Shown here: piece after piece, positions 48,971-58,339 of the stretch
Position numbering within the stretch: position 1 is the first letter of the stretch
How the letters are laid out: each line of letters begins with the position of its first letter
DNA from: Salminus brasiliensis
Lineage: Eukaryota; Chordata; Actinopteri; Characiformes; Bryconidae
Direction: 5' to 3'
NCBI RefSeq assembly: GCF_030463535.1
Contig: NC_132896.1
Location: 32,710,977 to 32,774,976, forward strand
Length of the DNA stretch: 64,000 nucleotides
Program-made: the position numbers and the translations under genes
Notes under the pieces: generated by a model
Seen by the model: the letters and a program-made list of their open reading frames with translations, nothing else
Databases searched by the model: none
Told to the model about the DNA's origin: nothing

Positions 48971-49925
48971 TAAGTCAATTTGTTTTCCAGTATTGTTTCT
49001 ATTTCTGTTTTTATTTCATTGTTGTACTTTTGGGGGTCATTTTCCATTGTACATTATTATTATCATTATAATTATTATTAAAGTACAATACAAAGAGCAG
49101 TCAAACACTGACCCACATAACACTGTAGCTTAAACCAAAATCTATTGTTAGATAAAACCCCATGAAAGAACAAGAGGAAAACATGTAGCCAGGTGATAGA
49201 TATTTTAGAAATATCTAAAAAGCCCCAAAAGAACGACCCTGATTGGGGTTCAATTGGAGGGACCTATTGGCAGAGCAGTGGTAAGAGTCAGCTCACTGTA
49301 TTTGTTCAATAACTGCTTATTGATGATCTGTAAGGTGTTTATAAACGTATTGGTGTAGTGGGCAATAACACCGCCTTCCCTCTGGAACAGTTGGTGTGAG
49401 GTTTTGCTCTGACATCAACAATATATGCAAGCAGAAAATGTAAGTATTTGAAAATAGCTTTTTTTTATTTATTTTTTATTCATTTAGAGAATTCCAGCAT
49501 AAACAATATTTTAATGGATAACTTAAGCTTTTGCTCAGTACTGTATGTGTTAACATTCATTGTCCCACAGCTAAAAAAATAAATAAAATCTTTTCATTTT
49601 TAATTAATTATTCATAAAAACTCTTTATTATTTTAAAGTCACTGTAATTTATAATGTATTTAGCATTTTGGCAAAAAAAAGGTTTTAAAATAATATAAAT
49701 TTAAAAAAATAAAAAGATATTCATAACTGCTACTGTTGGACTGTTAATACTGCATCCCCAACAATAAAGCTTTGCAAGTTAGCTTGAGCGAGTCTAATCT
49801 CCAATACCCCATAACTGCAAATAAATCAAATCAGCCCAAGGGCTCCCTCTAATAACACTAAATTATTTGTAATTACAGTACATTATACAATAAATATCAA
49901 TTTGATCATAAATCAATACATTCAA
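48471..49925. other. Intergenic between the NITR cluster and the minus-strand gene
   Basis: No gene. (TG)n at 48904-48966 and short ATT runs at 49054-49080. AT-rich sequence otherwise. Confidence 0.5.
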
Positions 49926-49929
49926 AAAT

Positions 49930-50036
49930 AGTGATTTTATTTTTTTAAGATTTGATTTTTACTGACCGACTAGATAAAAACTGCTCCTTATCTAGTCGGG
50001 TCAGTAAAAATCAAATCTTAAAAAAATAAAATCACT
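49930..50036. repeat. Near-perfect long hairpin
   Basis: The left arm 49930-49976 (agtgattttatttttttaag and on) is the reverse complement of the right arm 49988-50036 except for one extra G in gtcgggtcag. The loop is 11 bases. It lies 91-197 bases beyond the stop codon of the minus-strand gene, so it may be in that gene's 3' UTR. Confidence 0.9.
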
Positions 50037-50126
50037 ACTTTTTTAAAGTTCAATTTTATTTTCATTGCATTTAACCAACAATATACACATAAAACTATAA
50101 CTAATAAATAATAAAATACACGAGCT

Positions 50127-51291
50127 TTACTCCAACCCGAGACTCGCCAGACCAGTGTAAATAGTCTCCTCTGCTTTTCCTTCTGTCTGACTCGCCTGTG
50201 CATCTTCTCTCTTTCTCCTGAAATCCACCGCAGCGTACTGGACATCATCTTCGGTCTCATCCTGCAGCAAAATTAAACAAACGTATCTTTTTATGGGAAA
50301 TCACAGAAACCTCCCCATGTTTTAACTTTATGTTTTAAGTTTAAGATCTTCACCTGTTCTGACTCCTGCTGCTCACTTTGCTGTTCATGTGTTGAATTGC
50401 AACAAATCACTGAGCTGACCAAATCTGGACGACAGGCAAAAACATTAGAATTCACAAAGCTGAACAAACACCATTGATGGACGGATCATACTGGAGATCT
50501 ATGAGGCTGAACTGCCCTCATAGATCAGATACATCCACATCCAGGAACCTTACTTGTCACTTTGGTGATTCTGTCTGCAGCACCAAGCTTTAGGGAGCAG
50601 AATGGTACCATCCAGTCCTAATAATAAAGGTTCTTCAAAGGGTTCTTTGACAATGCCTTAGAAGAACCACTGTTGCCCTCATAAAATAGCATAACCTTTT
50701 AAAGATCTAAAGAAACGACCTGATGTAAAGGTTCTTCACATTCATACTTCTGTCTATTACCAACACGTCCTTTAATGGAACCAAATAAAAGTGGTTCTTT
50801 CAAGGCATCACCCAAAATCCACTGCAGTTGTGCTTTTTAAGCTGCAGACACTCTCTTTTCTCATAGGAAAATAAAGGTGTGACAAAACGTTCTTTGAAGA
50901 AAACCACATTTCTTTCACTAAACTATGTATGTGAGTGAGAAGAACCTTCCCTCACTTCTTTAAACCCCTAACAGGTTCTTCACTCTCGCATGTCTTTCAC
51001 AAAATGCTTCTGATGGACGATTTACTTTCACTGTACCTTTTTTTCTGGCAGTGTAATGGTGTCCGATTCAGAAGAAATGGATTTATGAGTTTCTCACACT
51101 AAACTCAACCCCTCCCACATTTCTAACTGAAGCAAGTTTCACTTACTGTAAATGCGCTGTCCGAGCTCTCTTTGCTTCTTGGTACATATGAGATATATAT
51201 TTACAATGATAGACATCAGCAAAGCTTCACAGAGGCAGGCGATGATGGGGATGAGGATGGTGGTGTTGGTGCAGTTACTTGAGTCATCCAT
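50127..51291 (-). CDS. Small membrane protein with two ITIM-type motifs, no Ig domain (unrecognised)
   Basis: Three minus-strand exons join in frame into 116 residues: 51147-51291 (ATG to phase 1 donor gtaagt), 50354-50424 and 50127-50261 (stop TAA). All have GT/AG borders. The short ectodomain has two N-glycosylation sequons (NCT, NTT) within 11 residues. One membrane segment follows (about residues 11-36, ILIPIIACLCEALLMSIIVN), with a Glu at residue 22, then TKKQRELGQR. The tail has VQYAAV and TIYTGL, 25 residues apart. In order and character this resembles the NITR tail (LNYAAV, basic linker, LVYSQV), and the exon split (membrane exon, short exon, ITIM exon) is the same. In-frame stops lie just before the ATG, so no leader or Ig exon can be read directly into this exon. 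I do not recognise a named family; it looks like a transmembrane adaptor or a NITR-like gene that lost its Ig exons. Confidence 0.65.
50610..51020. repeat. ggttcttt-type dispersed repeat in intron
   Basis: Contains aaggttcttcaaagggttct, tagaagaaccactgttgccc and gttcttcactctcgcatgtc. Same family as 11600-11960, here in the first coding intron of the minus-strand gene. Confidence 0.5.
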
Positions 51292-51548
51292 TGTTCATCA
51301 TGAATGGCTCAGGTTGAGGGTGTCTGCTCTGGAGGAATACGTAAAACAAACGTGTGAATTAACAGTCGTTTTTTTTTTTTATAGATATTTAAAAAATAAT
51401 AGCAGGATAAAATATTTAGTACTAAATCTAATGTGACTCTGATGGCCAGAAAGGACATTTGTTTATTCATTTATTTATTTATTTACTTATGTTTTTATAT
51501 TTCTTACTTTTGCTTTTTATATTATTGTACACCTATACATATATTGTA

Positions 51549-51595
51549 AATTCTCTTATTGTACATTGTACATTTAGGGGTTTGCTGTATTTTTT

Positions 51596-51670
<75 letters not shown>

Positions 51671-51824
51671 TTGTGAATTTCCCCACTGCGGGACTAATAA
51701 AGGATTATCTTATCTTATCTTATCTTATTTATTTATTTAAATGTTTTTACATTTGTTCCTTTTTTGACATTTTTGTACACCCATACATATATTGCAAATT
51801 TTCTTATTGTGCATTGTACATTTA

Positions 51825-51900
<76 letters not shown>

Positions 51901-51947
51901 AAAAAATACAGCAAACCCCTAAATGTACAATGTACAATAAGAGAATT
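51549..51947. repeat. Large inverted repeat with AT microsatellites
   Basis: The left arm 51549-51600 (ctcttattgtacattgtaca, tttaggggtttgctgtattt) recurs as its reverse complement at 51898-51947. Both arms end in (AT)n runs (51598-51667 and 51828-51898). Between them is a retroelement-like tail: ccccactgcgggactaataa followed by (TTATC)n. Confidence 0.85.
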
Positions 51948-54589
51948 ATATATATATATATATATATATAAATATAAATATAAATAAATATAATACATAT
52001 TTATTTATTTTTATGCTTTTACATTTTTGTACACCTATACATGTATTGTACATTGTGTATTTTGTTTTGTATTTATCTATGGTGTTTTTATTGAAGTATA
52101 TGGTGTTATGGGAATTTTGTTCTGGCAGTGTTTCTGAATGCAATCATACATTTTTAGTTAAAAAGGCATGATATGTTGTTTTTATTATTTTATTAATTTT
52201 GTTTTTAAAATTTAATTTAATTTAGTTTTTTATTATTTTACTGTCCGTGAGAAATAATCATGGTAAGACTCTTGGTAATAAATACATGGTAATAAAGAAA
52301 TTACTCATGTGTTTTAAACAGCATATATAAATAACTTTACTAACAACATGGTCTAACTACTCATTCTATAAAATGTATTTATATTTATTTTTTTTAAGCA
52401 AAAACATCCTTGCTGTTGATATTTTCATTCTAAACCAATTTTAAGGATACAGAAACTTCTGCAAAGTTTTTATATGCTACTATTTATTATCACAAATAAT
52501 AATACAATGCTATATTCAGTATTCGTACATTGCTGCATTATTGCCATTTGTCTGTAATATACGATTTCTCCAATAATGTTTTAATCAACCCTTTTTTAAA
52601 CACAGAGTATGTGGAAGGTGACTCTCACCTAATGTAGCCAAGCATAAACGTAAAAAACAGATTAGAGAAATAGGTAATGAACAAATGATATTGTAAAAAA
52701 ACGTTGAAAACGTTTGTCAATGTTAGTAAAACATTAGTGAACAATACAAGAAATCATCCAATAAAAAAAACATCAAGTGGTCTATGGAAACTGTACTCAC
52801 AAGTATTGCTGACCAGTGGAGCAAAAATGCATAGATGTGTCACGTCTCGAAGGCGGTGGTGTCTGTCTGCCTCATAAAGCTTTAGCCAGTGGTCTACCCC
52901 TCCCATGTTTCCATTTTGTATTAATGCACTCTGGTAAGTGGTCGTCCTTGGTTGTAAGATGGCCTACAGACAGTTTTTAAAGGTATTCTTTAAACTGATT
53001 CCATATTTATGTTTATGTTTTTCAGTGTTTTATAAAACTAAACGTTGCTCAGTTTGACCTGAAATATAGGTGAATCAGTACCGATGTTTTTTTGAGTGAC
53101 GCCACAGAAGAACCTTTTCTGGTTCCATAGAGAAACACTTTTGTAAAATGTGTGGATGAAGAGGATGAAGGAAGTTTAATATTCTTCACTCTGTTTTTCC
53201 CATGGCATCACTCAAAAAGCCATTAGTAGCGACTTCATTTTTAAATGTGTAGCTCTTGGCCCAAATTGAACAGTGGGCTTGGATATGCGGTTCACCTCGA
53301 GTCAGTAGAGTGAGAAGGCCACAATCTTTTAAACCAACTAAACCGAGATTCAGGACTGGAAGCTGGATTTGAAGACATCTGCAATTGTAGAACCCAAGAA
53401 AATGAAAAAGATGATTATTTAAAGGACTATAATTCGTGAGCTCCATGAGTGTGAAGAACCTTTAGTAAAAGGATCTAGAAAAGTTCTGAAGGAAGATCCC
53501 TTAAACTGGTAAACTGGTTCCAAACTGGTTCTCTCTCCAGTTAATTTATGGAACCAACAGCGGCTCTTCTATGGCATCACTTAACCTCTGCTTCTCTGGA
53601 CCATTTAAATCTGGCGTTTGGCCTCATATAAAGAACATTGTTTTTTTTTTTTTTGTTTGTTTCTGCAAAAACGACTTCCTGTACAAAGAGAGTTTACAAA
53701 CTACGAAGTTTAGTTTTGATACTACTAATCCCAAATAGCTAGGAGAAATTAAAAATGCACACCAAGCAAAAGTCCGGGTCTCTGGAGGTTATCGAACCCC
53801 TCATTATACCTTAATGTGTAAGAATGCAGACATGCAAAAATAAATAAATAAATAAATAACCTGTTTAGGTTATTGCTGAGTGTTATTATGGAGTGCTGCT
53901 GCCACCTTGCTGCAGACTGTAGACATGATGGCAAGCTCCAGGAATCCTTTGACTCAAAAATGCTGATGTGACAAAAAATAGCATGGACCAGCAGCACTGT
54001 GCCACTGATAGCATTCTTATTCCACACTGCACTCTATAAGTTCTGAGGTAGGGCCTCCATGGATCACATCAATAAGCTTTAGGTGCAAATTTATTTGTGT
54101 AGCTTTTAACAACTGTTGTTGTCAGATTTGCACAATCAATAATTAGTAAAAATACAAGATATCAACTACATAAGAAAACTTGGGAGGAGCTAAGACTTAC
54201 AAGGGGGACCCGACCCGTCCTCCTCTGATCAGAACTGTTTATAAATTATTGATAAAAGTCACCAAGCATCAAAACTGTTGTACTGCTCATATTCCTAATC
54301 ATAATATAATAATCATGGTGTAGAATAACTGAATATAGTCATAGCAGTGATGGTCAGAGTAATGATGGTTAATAGTGGTGATATTAATAGTGGACAATAG
54401 TTAAGAGTCCATTTAGGTTTTAACATGGTCATTAGGCAGGTAGCAGTGGCAGGAGGGTGTGCAGCTGGTCTGGGTGCATTGGGTGGTGGGGGAGCCTGGT
54501 GGTCGGACTGATGAGTGGCAGCTGGTCTGATGCAGGTGGAGAGGACCCCAGCAGAGGGTCCCAGTCTTCCAGCACTGTCCTTTCTTGAA
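51948..54589. other. Intergenic, repeats only
   Basis: AT-rich to about 52780. The minus strand near 52795-52870 ends in an acttGTGAGT donor and could be an untranslated first exon of the gene at 50127-51291 (speculative). Positions 53095-53590 belong to the ggttcttt-type repeat. No protein-coding exon recognised. Confidence 0.4.
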
Positions 54590-54740
54590 CCACTTTTGGT
54601 AGGTACTGACCACTGAACATCGGGAACTCCCCACAAGACCTGCCTGATGTTCTGGAGATGTTCTGACCCAGTCGTCTAGAACATCACAGTTGGTTCTTGT
54701 CAAAGTGGCTCAGATTCTTACACTTGTCCACTTAATTGCT
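54590..54740 (-). pseudogene. Tc1-like element fragment
   Basis: The minus strand contains gactgggtcagaacatctcc, then ggtcttgtggggagttcccg and gtggtcagtacctaccaaaa, the N-terminal transposase region. A short middle piece of such an element may also lie at 54030-54075. Confidence 0.6.
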
Positions 54741-54889
54741 GCACACCGGTGCATTGCTGTTATCCTTGCTATCCTTGCCCTGAAAGCATCAAGTCTCACT
54801 CTAGAGTTCAATGTCTTAAAAACATGAACACTAGATGGAGCCCTAGATTCCCTGTCACACACTGTGCTGTGTCCTTGCTCTAATAGGAG

Positions 54890-55100
54890 GCATCAATATT
54901 GCTGGTAAAAGTATAAATGCCTTAATAAACTTTTGGAGGTTCTTCAAATGGAGGAACCTCATAAGGTGCATCAAGGAACCTTCAATAAAAGCTTTTAGAA
55001 GAAAAATGTTCCTTTCAGGTTCCTCAAAGCATCTTAAGTGGTTCCTCCACAGTTTCAAATTGAAGAACCCCAGAAAGGTCCTCAAGGAACTTAGAGTTTT
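54890..55100. repeat. ggttcttt-type dispersed repeat
   Basis: Contains ggaggttcttcaaatggagg, gaaccttcaataaaagctt and ttgaagaaccccagaaaggt. Confidence 0.5.
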
Positions 55101-55139
55101 AACAGTGTAGGGTGAGATTGGGCGAGACTGGGGGAATTA

Positions 55140-55560
55140 TGTGTTTTTCTATAAACTGGTTTCATTGCATATTTTTTGGGAGGATATAAAAACAACCGTC
55201 TCTGGGTGTTTTTCTCACTTTTCCAGCTTTAGTGAAGGTGGTGGATTTGTCCTCCTCCACTGCCTCCTGTGGAAAGTGCAGAAACAGCTATGTGGACCAA
55301 GGCCCCATCGGTGTAACTCTACCCCAGGATCAATAACCACCAGATCCCGCTGCGACTATTGCTCCCATTCCCCACCGCTGAAAAGAGCGGCTTGATTTTC
55401 TCACTGCATTCCACGGCCAGTTAAACCAATACAGCGCTGAGCACAAAGTCAACATGGACCTCGGGGGCGGCCAAATTGTAATTCTCAGTACAAATACACA
55501 AAGCTCATCAACAGTTTGGGAGTCAAACAGTGAAGCCAGAGCAGAGGAGAAATAGAAAAT
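55140..55560. other. Low-repeat, GC-richer block of unknown role
   Basis: Includes gaaggtggtggatttgtcct, ccaaggccccatcggtgtaa, cagatcccgctgcgactatt and acctcgggggcggccaaatt. No exon structure that I can name. It stands out from the AT-rich surroundings and is a candidate conserved non-coding element or unrecognised exon. Confidence 0.3.
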
Positions 55561-56279
55561 CACTTGTTTATTACAAAAATATTATTATGATAACACTTAC
55601 ATGAGCACCAATGCAGCAGTACTTGCATTTTTACGGCCTTTGAAGGGATCTTGTGCGATATATGGAGAGGGCAGGGTGGGAAAACAGGTCCTGCCCTGCT
55701 GCTTGACTGTCCTTTGTTTATACTGTGTTTTATAGAAACGTGGTAATCATTCTGCTAGATTGTAAAAAAGATTCATTTTATAGAAATGTCTCTGATACAA
55801 AACACACTTTGCAAATATTGCAAGTAAACCAACTGCACTGCTGTAAATTATGCTCTGCATCTGCAGACTTCAGACAGGAAGCTCTGTAGCAGTACATGAG
55901 ACGAATCAAATACATACTGGAAAATAGATTTGAATAGTAATACAACATCCAATACAAACATAGCCCTTTGTTTCCCCTTCAGTTTCTTCGTCCAGACAGC
56001 TTCTCACTGACATGAGTGATCCATCCTGGGTAAAGTCTTCACAAAATAATCACATTAAAAAGGAATTCCACTGATTTTTCAACATTTTTAACTGGTTAAG
56101 GTGTGAACAGCGTCACTCAAAGTCAGAACTGTTTACAATAGTGATGATATGAACCAGGTGTCCAAAGTGAGAGTTCAAATGCTAACTCACTCAGAAAACT
56201 CACTATTACACAAAATGGTTACAAATATATGACCTGATACCTACAGAGCCCCTGGAAGGCATATTGTGTATTGTTTTTT
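55561..56279. other. Intergenic, nothing recognised
   Basis: Ordinary AT-rich sequence, no gene or repeat recognised. Confidence 0.4.
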
Positions 56280-56725
56280 AGGTAAACCAGACACTATCAG
56301 ATGAGCACCCGATACTATTAGGTCAGCACTAGATACTATGTGTTGAGCACCCGGTACTATGAGATATGCATCCGGGTACTATGTGGTATGCACCAGATAC
56401 TATGCGTTGAGCACCCGGTACTATGAGATGAGCACCAGATGCTATGTGGTATGCACCAGATACTATGTGGTGAGCACTTGATACTACCAGGTGAGCACGA
56501 GATACTACCAGGTGAGCACCCGGTACTATGGGATGAGCACCAGATACTATGTGGTGAGCACCAGATACTACCAGATACTATGTAGTGAGCACTAGCTATT
56601 ATGTGGTGAGCACCAGAGAGTATCAAGTGAGTACGAGTAACTATGCCATGTGGTGAGCACTAGATATTATGTGGTGAGCACTAGATACTACCAGGTGAGT
56701 ACCAGATACTATGTGGTAAACACCC
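56280..56725. repeat. 21-bp degenerate minisatellite
   Basis: The unit is approximately tatgtggtgagcaccagatac, with many variants (ggtgagcacccggtactatg, gagatgagcaccagatact). About 20 imperfect copies. The minus-strand frame 56357-56626 is a product of the repeat. Confidence 0.8.
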
Positions 56726-56994
56726 AATAGACCAGGGGAAAACAATTGCTCACCATATAGTATCAGGTGCTCACCACATAGTACCAAGTGCTCTTCACAT
56801 AGTATTGGGTGCATAGTATAGAAACCTGCTCGATTCTTTACTGATTATTTTTTCAGTTAGATTAGGTACATAGCAGATGTACCTACAAATAAAATGGCTG
56901 TATTTGTGTTGAAGTCTAGGGTCAGTAAGTGTCTTTCTCTTTAAACAGATCTGAATGAATGAGTTTACATCACAACTCTGCATCCATTAATTGT

Positions 56995-57220
56995 GGTTGG
57001 TGTGGCGCAACAGATAACACCACTACCTGACAGTGAGCTACTACACCATGTGGGAGACTGGGGTTCGATTCCCTGTCTGGGTGGCTGTGCTGCGCTACAC
57101 CAATAAGAGTCCTTGGGCAAGACTCCTAACACTACATTGGCCCGCCTCTGTAATACCAGTAACCGTGTAAGTCGCTCTGGATAAGAGCGTCAGCTAAATG
57201 CCGTAAATGTAAATGTAAAT
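56995..57220 (+). repeat. tRNA-type SINE, second family, full length
   Basis: ggtgtggcgcaacagataac, a box B-like ggggttcgattccctgtctg, ataagagtccttgggcaaga and an end reading ctggataagagcgtcagcta then aatgccgtaaatgt. The most complete copy. Confidence 0.8.
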
Positions 57221-57524
57221 TAATTCTGCATAGATTTTAAACAATCAATGGAATTCCCCTTTAAGAAAGAAAGTAAAACACCACAGTATGTGTTGATAAT
57301 AGACTGCTATCGAAGTTAAGAACATGTAAACATTCACATCATCATAGTCACATATTCTAATAATGAAAAAATATCAAATATATGTGTACATCACCTCTAT
57401 TATAGCTGTTTTATATATATATAGTCATCTGGGAATATCATGGCCTCCTCTGGTTTGGATTGAACTGGGCCTATTATATGAGCTCCATTTCCCATTTAGC
57501 TTTTCTTCACCCTATTCTTCAACG

Positions 57525-57955
57525 CGCAGGACCCCCCAGGACTGACCACTATAGAGCAGGTAGGTAGTATTTGGGTGGTGGTGGTGAGTGTGTTAGTGTG
57601 TGTTGCTCATAGACTGTCCACTCTATTAGAGTCCACCTTGTAGTTGTAAATTCAGAGAAAGAAGCTTATCTGCTGCTGCACAGTCTGTGGTGGTCATCCT
57701 CTATTCCTTCATCAGTGCCAACAGGATGCTGTAGGCTGGATATTTCTGGTTGGTGGACTATTCTCAGTCCAGCAGCACTGCTGTGTCTGATCCACTCATA
57801 CTAGCGCAACACACACTACTAACACACACACACTCACCACCACCTTGTCAGTCAGTGTCTCTGCTGTGCTGAGAATGCTGACCCACCACCCAAATACTAC
57901 AGTCTGCTCTGTGGTGGTCAGTCCTGTGGGGTCCTGACCGTTGAAGAACAGGGTG
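57525..57955. repeat. MITE-like element with long inverted ends
   Basis: The left end (ggaccccccaggactgacca, then gtagtatttgggtggtggtg) is the inverse of the right end (ccaccacccaaatactacag, then ggtcagtcctgtggggtcc). The middle contains ttggtggactattctcagtc and tgctgtgtctgatccactca. No coding capacity. Confidence 0.7.
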
Positions 57956-57999
57956 AAAGGAGGCTAACTATGTCTTGACCACACGTCTTCTGTGGGCCA

Positions 58000-58110
58000 T
58001 TTCACACTTTTCTGACATCATACTGTTGTTTCATGGTGAATGGACCAATAGAAATGCTCCAAAATGACTAGGATTATAAACTTTGTCCATTTTTATGCAA
58101 AACATATTCT
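58000..58110. repeat. Dispersed repeat, family unknown
   Basis: Contains ggaccaatagaaatgctcca, then aaatgactagg, matching 27850-27890. Confidence 0.4.
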
Positions 58111-58339
58111 CAGTCTATTGCAAATACACACAACACTCTTTCCACCCTGAGAGTTTCCAACATGAACGCTTCACTGGGTCACTCGTGCCATTTAGCGGTC
58201 ACTTCACCGCTCATGGGCAGCATTGTTCAAACTCAGCTTCCTGACCTACAGCATGTTGGTGGTCCTAACCAGAGGCCCCATCGCCCACGTGAGGCAGGGC
58301 AGCAGCATTGGCTTAGTGAGGGAGGTGCAGGTAAGCCGG

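Noticed and set aside
50018-50260. Minus-strand 80-residue frame starting MRPKMMSSTL
   Set aside because: It is the wrong frame of the last exon of the small ITIM gene; the spliced frame gives VQYAAV and TIYTGL and ends at 50127.
51597-51900. Isoleucine-tyrosine-rich proteins in AT runs (also at 25009, 40458, 15697)
   Set aside because: They are translations of (AT)n microsatellites.
56357-56626. Minus-strand frame rich in C-S-P-H-S-I-W repeats
   Set aside because: It is the translation of the 21-bp minisatellite and has no independent evidence.
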